Numbered from the stretch's first letter, positions 8,224-17,751 are shown. The stretch is 53,865 nucleotides of DNA from Thermoanaerobaculia bacterium (GCA_947259195.1 CAMYLC010000111.1:1-53865); one strand, 5' to 3'. A program made the numbers and translations. Notes: generated by a model from the sequence alone, not told the origin.

Positions 8224-9987
8224 TCAAAGCGATGTGGCCCGCATCACTTCTTCGTAGGTGGTAGCTCCCTCGGCCAACTTGCGTAACGCCGATTGACGCA
8301 GCGTCCGCATGCCGTGGGTCACCGCCTCTCGTTTGATCTTCGGGGCGTCGGCGCCCTCGAGGATGAGCTGCTTGACCAGATCGTTGATGGCCAGGACTTC
8401 GAAGATGCCGGTGCGCCCGAGGTAGCCGGTGCCGCGGCACTCGAAACACCCGCTGCCGCTCTTGACCTTGACTCGCTTGCCGGGTGGGACCGAGAGCATC
8501 AGAGTCTTGATCTCGTCGGTTGCGAGATAGTGATCTTCGGCGCAGTGCGGGCAGACGGTGCGCACGAGTCGCTGAGCCATGGCGCCGGCCAGCGTCGAGG
8601 TGACCAGGTAGCGCTCCAGGCCGAGATCGATCAGACGGGTAATCGAGGAAGCCGCATCGTTGGTGTGCAGGGTAGAGAACACCAGGTGGCCGGTCAGTGC
8701 CGCTTGGATGGAGTACTGGGCCGTCTCGGGATCGCGGATCTCGCCGACCATGATGATGTCGGGATCCTGCCGCAGAATGTGGCGCAGGGCCGAAGCGAAG
8801 GTCACCCCTGCTTTGAGGTTGACGGACGTCTGGTTGAAGTCGGGTGAGACCATCTCGATGGGGTCTTCGATGGTCGTGATATTGAGCTCGGGATTCGAGA
8901 TGGCGGTAAGCGCCGAGTATAGGGTGGTCGTCTTTCCCGAGCCCGTCGGACCGGTGACCAGAATGATGCCGTGAGGCCGGGTGATGAAATCGTTGAACAG
9001 CTCGAGCTCGTCCTCGTAGAACCCGAGGGACGGCAGATCCTGGATCAGCACCTCTGGATCGAAGATCCGCAGCACGAGCTTCTCGCCGAAAGCCACCGGC
9101 AGGGTCGAGACCCTGAGCTCGATCTCCTGGCCTCCGCGTTGGGTCTTGACTCTGCCATCCTGTGGACGTCGCTTCTCGGCGATGTCGAGGCGAGACATGG
9201 TCTTGATGCGACTGACGACCGCCTTGTGAACGATCTTGGGAATGGTCTGGATGTCATGAAGCACGCCGTCGATGCGGAATCGAATGAGACAATCCTCGCG
9301 TTTCGGCTCGATATGGACATCGCTTGCCCTGGTGTCGTAGGCGTGCTGCAGCATGAACTCGACCGCGTTGACGATGTGCTGGTCGCTGGACTCGATCTCG
9401 GCCTCGTCCTTCATCCGTACAAGGGCCTCGAGATTGCCGAGGTCGATTCCCTGAGAGAGGTCCTTCTCGGCCCTCTTGACCGAGTGACGCAGGCCGTAGA
9501 ACTCGTTGATGCCCTTCAGGATGTCGGGCTCGGAAGCGACCAGCAGGTCGATGTCCCGTTCGACGATGCGGCGAAACGAGTCGATACTCTCGAGGTCGTA
9601 TGGGTTGGCGCAGACCACTTGCAGCCGACCGGCTCGCATCCCCAAGGGCAGCATTCGGTGCCGCTTGGCGAAGGGTCGGGACATCCTGCTCTCGATGAGG
9701 TCCGCATCGAGATCGAGAGGATCGATGCGGACAAACTCGAGATCGGCGTCGGTCGCGACCGCCTTGGCGATCTCCACTTCTCCGAGGACCGCCGATGGAT
9801 CGTTGGAGCTGGGGAACTGCAGGCGTTGGATGACCTCGTAGCCCAGTGCGTGCTGCTCGTACGCACGGTAGCCGTTCTCTTCCGCCCCCGCCTTCTTGGA
9901 CTCCTTGACGACCTGTGCCACCTGAGAGGTGTTGAGGAGGCCCTGGCGCTCGAGGATCTGCGCAAGTAGTTTGGGGCTGAGACTCAT
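8224..9987 (-). CDS. GspE/PilB-family secretion or pilus assembly ATPase
   Basis: Cytoplasmic hexameric ATPase that powers type II secretion or type IV pilus extension. It is 587 residues from ATG 9987. The N-terminal region (about 55-165) resembles the MshEN/T2SSE_N domain. Walker A GPTGSGKT is at 346-353, and Walker B with the Asp box ([10 protein letters not shown]) at 410-419. The His box lies around [11 protein letters not shown] (434-444), and a Cys4 zinc site has Cys479, 482, 514 and 517. The residues upstream of Met 9987 in the open frame are not family-like, which sets the start. No other secretion or pilus gene is in the window, so T2SS and T4P roles cannot be separated. A perfect inverted repeat lies 23 bases upstream (10010-10029). 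Confidence 0.93.
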   Translation of the reverse strand: MSLSPKLLAQILERQGLLNTSQVAQVVKESKKAGAEENGYRAYEQHALGYEVIQRLQFPSSNDPSAVLGEVEIAKAVATDADLEFVRIDPLDLDADLIESRMSRPFAKRHRMLPLGMRAGRLQVVCANPYDLESIDSFRRIVERDIDLLVASEPDILKGINEFYGLRHSVKRAEKDLSQGIDLGNLEALVRMKDEAEIESSDQHIVNAVEFMLQHAYDTRASDVHIEPKREDCLIRFRIDGVLHDIQTIPKIVHKAVVSRIKTMSRLDIAEKRRPQDGRVKTQRGGQEIELRVSTLPVAFGEKLVLRIFDPEVLIQDLPSLGFYEDELELFNDFITRPHGIILVTGPTGSGKTTTLYSALTAISNPELNITTIEDPIEMVSPDFNQTSVNLKAGVTFASALRHILRQDPDIIMVGEIRDPETAQYSIQAALTGHLVFSTLHTNDAASSITRLIDLGLERYLVTSTLAGAMAQRLVRTVCPHCAEDHYLATDEIKTLMLSVPPGKRVKVKSGSGCFECRGTGYLGRTGIFEVLAINDLVKQLILEGADAPKIKREAVTHGMRTLRQSALRKLAEGATTYEEVMRATSL

Positions 9988-10009
9988 GGTTGTGGCCGTG
10001 GACTGGCGC

Positions 10010-10029
10010 TCGAGAGTATCTGCTCTCGA
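10010..10029. promoter_or_regulatory. Perfect 7-6-7 inverted repeat upstream of the GspE-type gene
   Basis: TCGAGAG and CTCTCGA flank a six-base spacer, centred about 33 bases upstream of the ATPase start codon. Its size and position suit a dimeric regulator's operator or a leader hairpin. There is no U-tract, so it is not a normal terminator. No regulator is identified. Confidence 0.4.
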
Positions 10030-10131
10030 AGCGTAGGTGAGTTTAGCAGTAGCCACTTCCCGAGACTGTGCCGGGTTCCACCTTGTCCGTGGGGCTGAGG
10101 TTACAATCGGCATCGGGTCTGGGGTTCAGAT

Positions 10132-11013
10132 ATGTCGGTGCCACTCATCTCCTTGGCTCTAGTTCTGGGCTGCGCGATCGGCTTTGCCGGCGCAGATCTG
10201 CTACGCAAGGCCCTCTCGCACAGGATTCGCCCAGTACCTCTTCTCTTTGTTCTGGCGGCGGGCATGATCCCGGCCTTCATCGGTTGGTGGATCTGGGCAG
10301 ACGCGGCAGTGCCGTCGGCGGGCTATTGGGTTCCGGGACTGGGATCTGTGCTGCTCAATGTGGTTGCCAATCTGATCTTTCTGGAGGCGGTGCGAATCTC
10401 CCCCCTGAGCCTGACGATTCCGATGCTGTCCCTGACTCCGGTGTTCACGTCTTTGCTCGCCATTCCGCTTCTCGGCGAGCGGCCCGGGAGGCTCGAGTGG
10501 CTCGGTATCGCAGCGGTCGTCCTCGGCGCCTCCTGGCTGAACGTCGATCGCCAGAGAGAGAGCTCAGAACTGCCGATCTGGCGACGCCTGGGCAAGGAGC
10601 GGGGAAGTCTGCTGATGGTTCTGGTCGCTGCTCTCTGGTCCCTGGCCCTGCCCTTGGACAAGCTGGCGGTCGCCAGTGCCAGCGTTCCCGCTCACGGGAC
10701 GATGCTAAGCGCAGGGGTTGCGCTGGTCCTGGTGCTGGTGCTCCTGGTACGTCCTGGAGAGAGCAGCTTCTCGGAGGTTCGCCGCTGGTCGGGTCTCGTG
10801 ACTGCTTTGGTGACGGTGAGCGTGCTGGCTCTCGGCCTTCAACTGGTCGCGATTACCCGGGTCTGGGTGGGTCTGGTAGAAACTCTGAAACGAGCCGTTG
10901 GCTCTCTTCTGGCTCTGGTGTCGGGTTGGCTGTTCTTTGGCGAGCAGATCGATCTTCAGCAGGTGCTGGCAGTCCTTCTCATGGGGGCCGGGGTCGGTCT
11001 CGTTCTACTCTGA
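10132..11013 (+). CDS. DMT-superfamily transporter (EamA type)
   Basis: A 293-residue polytopic membrane protein with about ten hydrophobic helices in two similar halves (about 1-140 and 155-293), the layout of EamA drug/metabolite transporters. The helix 3-4 region, ending in LSLTIPMLSLTPVFTSLLAIPLLGERPG, is typical of the family, and the second half repeats it with GWLFFGEQ. Substrate cannot be predicted; family members export amino acids, metabolites or drugs. The gene is divergent from the GspE-type gene and convergent with aroC, with 35 bases between the stops and no clear terminator. Confidence 0.85.
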   Translation: MSVPLISLALVLGCAIGFAGADLLRKALSHRIRPVPLLFVLAAGMIPAFIGWWIWADAAVPSAGYWVPGLGSVLLNVVANLIFLEAVRISPLSLTIPMLSLTPVFTSLLAIPLLGERPGRLEWLGIAAVVLGASWLNVDRQRESSELPIWRRLGKERGSLLMVLVAALWSLALPLDKLAVASASVPAHGTMLSAGVALVLVLVLLVRPGESSFSEVRRWSGLVTALVTVSVLALGLQLVAITRVWVGLVETLKRAVGSLLALVSGWLFFGEQIDLQQVLAVLLMGAGVGLVLL

Positions 11014-11048
11014 TCTCCAGGCCTTGATTGTGTATCAGCGACCGGGTG

Positions 11049-12230
11049 TCAGCAATTGGGCCAGTCGTGCTGGAGTTGCTGCGTGGACGCCCAGTGGGCT
11101 TCCATCTCGGACAAAGAGTCTCCTCCGAGTTTCTCCAGCAGAGCATCGGCGAGCACCAGGGCCAGCATGGCTTCGGCGATGACTCCGGCCGCCGGCAAGG
11201 CCGTCACATCGCTCCGCTCGTATTGCGAGAGGCGCTCTTCCATCGTATCGAGATCGACGGAGGGCAGCCCCCTGGACAGTGTGGAGATCGGCTTCATGTA
11301 GGCGGTGACCACCACGTCTTGTCCGTTGGTGATACCGCCCTCGGTGCCGCCGGCCCGATTGCTGGAGCGCTGCCAGCCGACGTCCTGATTGAAAGCTATC
11401 GGGTCGTGGGCCAGGCTTCCGAAGCCACTGCTGGCCTCGATCGCACTGCCGATTTCGACCGCCTTGACAGCCGGCACCGACATGATGGCCTGCGCGATCC
11501 GACCGTCGAGCTTCTCGCTCCACTGTACATGGGAGCCCAGGCCGATCGGCACGTTGTGGGCGATCACGGTGACACTGCCACCCAGAGTCTCGCCCTCTTG
11601 CTTGGTTCTGTCCACCAGCTCCACCATCTCCTGCTCGAGCCCGGGGTAAATGGCCCGCAAAGGGGACTCGTCGTTCATGGCGCTGAGCTGATCCCAGGCA
11701 GGCACCGGACGATCGAGCCCGATGGGGCCCAGTGAGCGGACTCCACTGCTGATTTCGACTCCAAACCTAGCCAATAGCTGCTTGGCGATGGCGCCTGCTG
11801 CGACTCGTGCCGCGGTCTCCCGAGCCGAAGCTCGTTCCAGCACGTCGCGGAGATCTCGCCGCCTGTACTTCAGTCCACCGGCCAGGTCGGCGTGGCCGGG
11901 GCGGGGCGAGCGCAGCCTTCTCTGCTCCGCCTTGGCGGCGTCGATTTCGAGGGGATCCATGACCTCCTGCCAGTTCTCGAAATCGCGATTGCGAATCCAG
12001 ATGCAGATCGGCGAGCCGAGGGTCTCGCCACCCCGCAGACCGCCCCTGAATCGGACATCGTCCTGCTCGATCTGCATCCGGCGACCTCTTCCGTAGCCAT
12101 GCTGTCTGCGGCGCAGCTCGTGCCGGATCCGATCGCGATCGATCGTCAGACCTGCCGGCACTCCGCAGAGAATGGCTGTCAGGCCGGGGCCATGACTCTC
12201 TCCCGCTGTCGTGAGTCGGAGTCGCCGCAT
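11049..12230 (-). CDS. aroC: Chorismate synthase
   Basis: FMN-dependent enzyme converting 5-enolpyruvylshikimate-3-phosphate to chorismate, the last step of the shikimate pathway. It is 393 residues, slightly long but normal for this form. Signature motifs are GESHG (residues 10-14), RPGHADLAGGLKY and the C-terminal GGITNGQDVVV. The start ATG 12230 lies 15 bases after the stop of a YbgC-type thioesterase gene, in the same direction, so it is probably co-transcribed with it. aroB is about 4.3 kb away in the opposite direction. Confidence 0.97.
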   Translation of the reverse strand: MRRLRLTTAGESHGPGLTAILCGVPAGLTIDRDRIRHELRRRQHGYGRGRRMQIEQDDVRFRGGLRGGETLGSPICIWIRNRDFENWQEVMDPLEIDAAKAEQRRLRSPRPGHADLAGGLKYRRRDLRDVLERASARETAARVAAGAIAKQLLARFGVEISSGVRSLGPIGLDRPVPAWDQLSAMNDESPLRAIYPGLEQEMVELVDRTKQEGETLGGSVTVIAHNVPIGLGSHVQWSEKLDGRIAQAIMSVPAVKAVEIGSAIEASSGFGSLAHDPIAFNQDVGWQRSSNRAGGTEGGITNGQDVVVTAYMKPISTLSRGLPSVDLDTMEERLSQYERSDVTALPAAGVIAEAMLALVLADALLEKLGGDSLSEMEAHWASTQQLQHDWPNC

Positions 12231-12245
12231 TGCAATGGCAGCCTA

Positions 12246-12683
12246 TCAAGAGAGCGCGTCGACGGATGGGGTCGCCAGCCGAGCGAAGGGCTCCCTCAAG
12301 GGTTCGGGGGTCCGGCACAGGCGGCCGGATGCTGCCTCCACCCAGACATGCTCTGTCAGCCCGGTCGCCAGGACCTCCACCCCACGCCTGACTTCGTAGG
12401 CGAACCGGAGTCGGCGGCTCGCGAGATCTGCCAGCCAGGCGTCGATCTCCAAGGTCTCGCCGTAGTGCGCCCCTCGGCGATACTCGACCTGACAGGCGGT
12501 GACCATCAGGTGATAGCCGAGGTCCTCGATCTGGTGGTAGTGAAAGCCGGAAAGGGTACAGAGTCGAGTCCTCGCCAGCTCGAACCACACCAGATAGTTC
12601 GCGTGGTGGACGACTCCCATCTGATCCGTCTCGGCGTAGCGGACCTCGACCGCGGTCGTGGAGCGGACAGGATTTGGGGACAT
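12246..12683 (-). CDS. Acyl-CoA thioesterase, YbgC/4HBT (hotdog) family
   Basis: A 145-residue single hotdog-fold domain. The conserved block YAETDQMGVVHHANYLVWFE (about residues 17-36) contains the catalytic Asp of the 4-hydroxybenzoyl-CoA thioesterase/YbgC family. The start is ATG 12683-12681, overlapping the TAA stop of the upstream glycosyltransferase by one base (TAATG). The much longer frame upstream is inside that gene and not protein-like. In Proteobacteria ybgC sits with tol-pal; here it is next to a GT2 glycosyltransferase and aroC, so the acyl-CoA substrate is unknown. Confidence 0.88.
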   Translation of the reverse strand: MSPNPVRSTTAVEVRYAETDQMGVVHHANYLVWFELARTRLCTLSGFHYHQIEDLGYHLMVTACQVEYRRGAHYGETLEIDAWLADLASRRLRFAYEVRRGVEVLATGLTEHVWVEAASGRLCRTPEPLREPFARLATPSVDALS

Positions 12684-13384
12684 TACGCTGTACTGTAGCG
12701 CAGCACGGTCCAGAGAATCTTGTAGCCGGCCAGAATCGTGCCGCGAAGGGTGCCGGTGATTTTCGAAACGCCGACCCGTTTCCTGTAGCTGACCGGAACT
12801 TCGGTGACTCGCAGCCCCTGGCGTAGGGCCTTGACCTGCATCTCTGCCGTCCACCCGAAGTCCGGATCCGACATCTCCAGGCTCTCCAAGGCCGACCACG
12901 ATATGGCCCGGAACGGACCGAGGTCGGTGAAGCGATGGCCGTACAGGGCTCGGATCATCCTACAAGCAATGAAATTGCCGGCCCTGGCCTGGGGGAGGAG
13001 AGCTCCAGGCTGCCGGCTTCCCAGCACTCTCGAGCCGATGACGAGATCGAAATCGCCCTCGCCAATAGGCGCGACAAGTGACGGGAGCTCCTCGGGATGG
13101 TCGGAGAAGTCGCCATCGAGGAACACGACGACATCGGCCGGTTGATGGCGACGGATATAGGCGAGTCCGGCGAGACAGGCGCTCCCGTAACCGGGCTGAG
13201 GCTCTTTGACGACCTGCGCTCCACCGGCGGCTGCAACCTCCGACGTCGCGTCGGTGGAGTTGTTGTCGACGACCACGACCCGAGACACCAGAGCTCGAGG
13301 AATCGCTGCCAGAACGAGCGGCAGCGATGCCTCCTCGTTGTAGGCCGGAATGACCACGTCGATGGAGGGACTCTCAGGCGGCAT
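12683..13384 (-). CDS. GT2-family glycosyltransferase (dolichol-phosphate mannosyltransferase-like)
   Basis: A 233-residue cytoplasmic glycosyltransferase with the GT-A nucleotide-binding motif IPAYNEE (12-18), an acidic metal-binding LDGDFSDHPEE around 89-99, and the C-terminal RKRVGVSKITGT block of DPM1-like enzymes. It lacks the C-terminal membrane helices of the ArnC/GtrB group. It likely moves a sugar from a nucleotide donor to a polyprenyl phosphate; donor and acceptor are unknown. It is the first gene of the minus-strand run with the thioesterase and aroC, and diverges from hisS. Confidence 0.85.
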   Translation of the reverse strand: MPPESPSIDVVIPAYNEEASLPLVLAAIPRALVSRVVVVDNNSTDATSEVAAAGGAQVVKEPQPGYGSACLAGLAYIRRHQPADVVVFLDGDFSDHPEELPSLVAPIGEGDFDLVIGSRVLGSRQPGALLPQARAGNFIACRMIRALYGHRFTDLGPFRAISWSALESLEMSDPDFGWTAEMQVKALRQGLRVTEVPVSYRKRVGVSKITGTLRGTILAGYKILWTVLRYSTA

Positions 13385-13427
13385 CGGGAAGGCCAGAAAA
13401 CGGGCGCGTGTGAGGCCGTCGGTACGT

Positions 13428-13433
13428 TATCAT
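13428..13433 (+). promoter_or_regulatory. Candidate -10 box for the hisS-aspS-aroB operon
   Basis: TATCAT (5/6 to consensus) lies 84 bases before the hisS ATG. No convincing -35 is seen. If used, transcription would begin near 13440, placing the GC hairpin at 13447-13469 at the extreme 5' end of the mRNA. Confidence 0.35.
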
Positions 13434-13446
13434 TGCTTCGGTCGTC

Positions 13447-13469
13447 GCGGGGGCGCTTGACGCCCCCGC
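13447..13469 (+). promoter_or_regulatory. GC-rich 9-bp hairpin in the hisS leader
   Basis: GCGGGGGCG and CGCCCCCGC pair perfectly around a five-base loop (CTTGA). No run of T follows, so it is not an ordinary intrinsic terminator. Its place in the divergent gap, 47 bases before hisS, suggests an mRNA-stabilising or regulatory structure. Confidence 0.5.
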
Positions 13470-13516
13470 AACGGCATCTGGCGGCGCCAATCGATCAACG
13501 GAGAGGTTTCTTGAGG

Positions 13517-14779
13517 ATGGGACGCAAGATACAGGCAGTCAAGGGCACCCGCGATCTGTTGCCACCGGACACAGCCGTGTGGGCGGCAGTGGAGCGGGCT
13601 GCGAGAGAAACCTTCGGGGCTTACGGGTACTCGGAGATCCGGACTCCCATACTGGAGGATACGGAGCTCTTTGTGCGCTCGGTCGGAGAGGGCACGGACA
13701 TTGTCGGCAAGGAGATGTACACGTTCACCGATCGCAAAGGGCGCAGCCTCTCCTTGAGACCCGAAAGCACGGCCTCGGTGGCTCGAGCTTTCGTTCAGCA
13801 TGGGATGCACAGCGCCGCTTTGCCGCTCAAGGTGTATTACATCGGCCCGCACTTCCGCTACGAGCGACCCCAGAAAGGCCGCTATCGGCAGTTCTTCCAG
13901 ATCGGTGCGGAGCTCCTGGGCGACGCTGGACCTCAGAGCGACGGCGAAGTCATCCTGATGCTGGTGCGATTTCTGTCCGTCCTGGGGTTCGAAGGGCTTG
14001 TTGTGCAGCTCAATACTGTGGGTGATGAAGAGTCGCGGGAGGCTTACAGAAAGGGTCTTGTCGAGTATCTGGAGCCGCATCGCGAAGCGCTGAGTCCCGA
14101 CAGCCAGCGGCGTCTGGGCAGCAATCCACTGAGGATTCTGGACTCCAAGGATCCGGCGGACCACGGCGTGCTGCAAGGGGCACCACGGCTCGAGGATTTT
14201 CTGAATGCCTCGAGTGCAGGGCACTTCGACGCGGTCTGCGAGATGTTGGATCGGCACGACGTCGCCTACTCCATAGAGCCTCGCCTGGTGCGCGGTCTCG
14301 ACTACTACACCCGAACCGTGTTCGAGATCATCGCCGCAGGGCTCGGCGCCCAGGACGCCATCGTCGGCGGCGGCCGCTACGATGGGCTGATCGAGGAGCT
14401 CGGCGGCCAGCCGTTGCCTGGCATCGGCTTTGCGATCGGTGAAGACCGCTTGATCGAGGTGCTGCCGGAGCGGTTTCGAATCGAGGCCCTGAAGGCCTCT
14501 CTCGTGGCCGTGGCCGCGGTGCCTCCGGTGTCGGCGGCCGAGGCGGTGGCCCTGGCGGAGGAGCTGCGAAGCGAGAATCTGCCAGTGCTCGCAGAGCTGA
14601 CGGATCGGTCCGTGAGGTCGGCGCTCAAGCGGGCTGATCGAGCGGGTGTCAAGTGGGTAGTCCTGCTTGGCGAGCAGGAGCGGGCTACGGGCACGGTGAC
14701 AGTGCGAGATCTCGAGCAGGGCAGTCAGGAGACGATGCCTCGAGGAGATCTTGCGACCTACTTGAGGAGATCGCCATGA
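13517..14779 (+). CDS. hisS: Histidine--tRNA ligase
   Basis: Class II synthetase charging tRNA-His; 420 residues, standard length. The N-terminal IQAVKGTRDLLPPD is typical. Motif 2 (YIGPHFRYERPQKGRYRQFF) is at about 108-127 and the histidine signature RGLDYYTRTVFE at 259-270. GGGRYDGL and the C-terminal anticodon-binding domain follow. The start is ATG 13517 with GAGAGG upstream; TTG 13511 is an alternative two codons earlier. The stop overlaps aspS as ATGA (14776-14779), so the two ligases are coupled. Confidence 0.97.
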   Translation: MGRKIQAVKGTRDLLPPDTAVWAAVERAARETFGAYGYSEIRTPILEDTELFVRSVGEGTDIVGKEMYTFTDRKGRSLSLRPESTASVARAFVQHGMHSAALPLKVYYIGPHFRYERPQKGRYRQFFQIGAELLGDAGPQSDGEVILMLVRFLSVLGFEGLVVQLNTVGDEESREAYRKGLVEYLEPHREALSPDSQRRLGSNPLRILDSKDPADHGVLQGAPRLEDFLNASSAGHFDAVCEMLDRHDVAYSIEPRLVRGLDYYTRTVFEIIAAGLGAQDAIVGGGRYDGLIEELGGQPLPGIGFAIGEDRLIEVLPERFRIEALKASLVAVAAVPPVSAAEAVALAEELRSENLPVLAELTDRSVRSALKRADRAGVKWVVLLGEQERATGTVTVRDLEQGSQETMPRGDLATYLRRSP

Positions 14780-16575
14780 AGCGCCGTGGAGCAGGAACGA
14801 TATCGGCCGGTGAGGTTGGAGACCGGGTGAGGTTGCAAGCCTGGGTCCGTCGGCGAAGAGACCTCGGCGGTCTGATTTTCCTGCAGCTGAGAGACTATTC
14901 CGGGGTGGTTCAGGTGGTCGTCAGGCCCGACGAGCATCCAGCAGTGGCCGCGAGCCTGGATGCGGTGCGCCTCGAGTGGGTGGTGGATGTCGAAGGGGTC
15001 GTCGAAAGACGCTCACCGGAGAACATCAATCCGGAGATGGCGACGGGCGAGATCGAGGTGATCCTCGATCGGGCGCAGATCCTCTCCCGGTCGGCTCCGT
15101 TGCCCTTCGCCGTGGAAGGGGAAGTCGACGCTACCGAAGAGACGCGGCTGCGATATCGGTTTCTGGACCTTCGTCGGAGCGAGCTGCAGGCCAACCTGAG
15201 GCTGCGGCACAAGGTCACTCTCGAGGTTCTGGAGCACTTCGACGAGCGGGGTTTCGTCAACGTCGAGACACCCATTCTCACTCGCTCGACGCCTGAAGGG
15301 GCTCGAGACTATCTCGTTCCGAGCCGAGTTCGGCACGGGTCCTTCTACGCCCTGCCGCAGTCCCCACAGCTGTTCAAACAGATTCTCATGGTCTCCGGAC
15401 TGGATCGCTATGTGCAGATTGCCCGTTGTTTTCGAGACGAGGATCTGCGCGCCGATCGACAGCCTGAGTTCACCCAGGTCGACGTCGAGATGTCCTTTCC
15501 TACCGAGGACGAGATCTTCGAGCTCATCGAAAGCCTGTTTGCGAGGATTTTCCCTCTCGCTGGCATCGAGCCCGAGCTGCCCTTCCCGCGAATCACCTTC
15601 GAGGAGGCGATCCGCCGGTTTGGGACTGATCGTCCGGATCTCCGATTCGGCATGGAGATCGGCGACCTCACCGAACTGCTGTCGGAAAGCGAGTTTCGCG
15701 CTTTTCGTCAGACAGTTGCGGACGGAGGGGTCGTCCGCGGTATCAGCGTAGCCGGGGCCGCGAAGAGCAGTCGAAGGCAGATCGACGAGTGGGCACAAGT
15801 GGCTCGGGACCACGGCGCCGCCGGAGTCCTGACGGTGAAGAAGACCGACGGCGAGCTCCAGTTTCAGGTCAAGGGGGTGCTGACCCAGGAAGAGTTGAGC
15901 GGCGTCGCCGCTCGGCTGGAAATCGCCGATGGGGATCTGGGTTTGCTGGTGGCTGGCCCAAGCCCAGTAGCATCAGCCGCCCTTGGAGCCGTTCGTTTGC
16001 AGGCAGCCCACCAGCTCGATCTGGTGCCGGCCGATCGCCAGGCCTTCGTCTGGGTGACCGAATTCCCGCTGTTCGAATGGCAGGAGGAGTCGCAGCGATG
16101 GTACGCCTGCCACCATCCGTTCACGAGTCCGGATCCAAGAGATCTGGACAGGCTGGAAACCGATCCTGGCAGCGTTCGCGCCCGAGCCTACGATGTGGTG
16201 ATGAACGGCCTGGAGCTTGGGGGGGGATCCATTAGAATTCACGACCCCGATCTCCAGCAGCGGGCGTTCACGGCTCTGGGGATTGGCGCCGAGGAAGCCC
16301 GCGAGCGCTTCGGATTCCTGCTGGATGCTCTACGCTATGGGGCGCCACCGCACGGTGGCCTGGCGCTGGGTTTGGACCGTATCGTCATGGTGATGGCCGG
16401 AGCCTCTTCGATCAGAGATGTGATCGCCTTCCCAAAGACAACCTCGGCGACTTGTCTGATGACCGAAGCTCCGTCGACAGTCGATGAAGCCCAGCTGTCA
16501 GAGCTGGGAATTGCGCTCACGGACGTCGAGACTCCGAACGATTCAGGAGAAGAGCCGAGAGAACCGCAATCTTGA
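14776..16575 (+). CDS. aspS: Aspartate--tRNA ligase (bacterial type)
   Basis: Class II synthetase of 599 residues with the bacterial layout: N-terminal OB anticodon domain, catalytic core, and the inserted GAD domain (about 300-410). LPQSPQLFKQ is at 193-202, motif 2 (FRDEDLRADRQPEFTQ) at about 219-234, and motif 3 (GGLALGLDRIVM) near residue 535. Leu30 in RRRRDLGG matches tRNA-Asp-specific (discriminating) enzymes such as that of E. coli rather than the His often seen in non-discriminating ones; this specificity call is inference. The start overlaps the hisS stop, and its own stop overlaps aroB as TTGA. Confidence 0.97.
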   Translation: MKRRGAGTISAGEVGDRVRLQAWVRRRRDLGGLIFLQLRDYSGVVQVVVRPDEHPAVAASLDAVRLEWVVDVEGVVERRSPENINPEMATGEIEVILDRAQILSRSAPLPFAVEGEVDATEETRLRYRFLDLRRSELQANLRLRHKVTLEVLEHFDERGFVNVETPILTRSTPEGARDYLVPSRVRHGSFYALPQSPQLFKQILMVSGLDRYVQIARCFRDEDLRADRQPEFTQVDVEMSFPTEDEIFELIESLFARIFPLAGIEPELPFPRITFEEAIRRFGTDRPDLRFGMEIGDLTELLSESEFRAFRQTVADGGVVRGISVAGAAKSSRRQIDEWAQVARDHGAAGVLTVKKTDGELQFQVKGVLTQEELSGVAARLEIADGDLGLLVAGPSPVASAALGAVRLQAAHQLDLVPADRQAFVWVTEFPLFEWQEESQRWYACHHPFTSPDPRDLDRLETDPGSVRARAYDVVMNGLELGGGSIRIHDPDLQQRAFTALGIGAEEARERFGFLLDALRYGAPPHGGLALGLDRIVMVMAGASSIRDVIAFPKTTSATCLMTEAPSTVDEAQLSELGIALTDVETPNDSGEEPREPQS

Positions 16576-17672
16576 CTCGTTTCGACCTTCAGCTTCGACA
16601 TCCCAATGGGGAAACGCCCATCCTGGTGGGTGATGGGGTCCTACTTGGCGAGGAGGGCGAGCTGCAGGATTGGGTGCGGCAGCGACGGGTCTTCGTGATC
16701 AGCTCGCCGAGGGTTCTCGAGCTTCACTCTCAGGTGCTTGCGCCCCTGTCGAGGCAGGCCGCCGATCTCCACATGCTCGAGGTGCCCGACGGGGAGGCCG
16801 CCAAGAGCGTCGGAGTTGCGGAAGGTCTCTGGGGCGAGATGCTCGAAGCCGGGGGCAAGCGGCATAGTCGCATCGTCGCTTTCGGTGGTGGCAGTGTTGG
16901 AGACCTCGCCGGATTCGTGGCCGGATGCTACATGCGGGGCCTCGAGTACGTGCAGCTGCCGACGACCCTGCTGGCACAGGTCGATGCCTCGATTGGTGGT
17001 AAGACGGCGATCAACCTGGCGCGAGCCAAGAACAGTGTCGGGCTGTTCCATCATCCAAGGCGAGTCATAGCGGACACCAGGTTACTGGAGACTCTTCCTG
17101 GAGGAGAGTTGCGCTCGGGCCTGATTGAGGTCCTGAAGATGGCGATCCTCTCCGACCCCGAGCTCTTTTGGGTGCTGGAGAGGGACCTGGACGGCCTTAT
17201 GGCTGGCGACTCGATAGCCTTGGCTCCGGTGGTGGCAGCCGCGGCACAGGCGAAGATCGAAATCGTCGAGCGAGATCCCGTCGAAAGAGGAGAGCGAATG
17301 CTGCTGAACCTGGGACACACCCTGGGTCACGCGCTCGAAGCAGCGCTCGGCTTTCAGACGCTTCGGCACGGTGAGGCGGTGGGCTACGGCATCCTCTTCG
17401 CCGTTGGATTGGCCGAGAACCGAGGCCTGCCGCTCGCAGCCGCAAACCGCATTCGGCAGCTTGTCGAGCGTTTCGAGCTGCCGAGAATTCCAGCCCCCGA
17501 GGTGGATACCCTGATCCGACTCATCGGCCGGGACAAGAAAGCCGGTGAAAGTGGATGGCGCTGGGTTCTACCGACGGACCTCGGCGCCTGCGAGATCGTC
17601 TCTGATCTCACCGAGGCAGCGGTCAGGCATGAGCTGGCGGCATTCCTGGCTCGATTCGAGGAGGCTTCGTAG
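16572..17672 (+). CDS. aroB: 3-dehydroquinate synthase
   Basis: NAD- and metal-dependent enzyme making 3-dehydroquinate from DAHP, the second shikimate-pathway step. It is 366 residues. The NAD-binding GGGSVGDLAGFVA block and PTTLLAQVDASIGGKTAIN are intact, as is the metal-ligand segment HGEAVGYGI. The start is TTG 16572, overlapping the aspS stop (TTGA, 16572-16575), with no ATG nearby that keeps the N-terminal domain. It ends the hisS-aspS-aroB run. Coupling a shikimate gene to two tRNA ligases implies expression with growth rate rather than aromatic-specific control. Confidence 0.96.
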   Translation: MTRFDLQLRHPNGETPILVGDGVLLGEEGELQDWVRQRRVFVISSPRVLELHSQVLAPLSRQAADLHMLEVPDGEAAKSVGVAEGLWGEMLEAGGKRHSRIVAFGGGSVGDLAGFVAGCYMRGLEYVQLPTTLLAQVDASIGGKTAINLARAKNSVGLFHHPRRVIADTRLLETLPGGELRSGLIEVLKMAILSDPELFWVLERDLDGLMAGDSIALAPVVAAAAQAKIEIVERDPVERGERMLLNLGHTLGHALEAALGFQTLRHGEAVGYGILFAVGLAENRGLPLAAANRIRQLVERFELPRIPAPEVDTLIRLIGRDKKAGESGWRWVLPTDLGACEIVSDLTEAAVRHELAAFLARFEEAS

Positions 17673-17745
17673 CCGCTGGGATCTGCCTGATCGTAGAGAT
17701 ACCCGGCTGTGAAATGTGGCATGGGAGAGTCGTCGGCCCCAGGGC

Positions 17746-17751
17746 TATAAT
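17746..17751 (+). promoter_or_regulatory. Candidate -10 box for the HD-GYP gene
   Basis: A perfect TATAAT lies 82 bases before ATG 17834 in the gap after aroB. No good -35 is visible at the normal distance, so use by the housekeeping sigma factor without help is uncertain. Confidence 0.4.
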
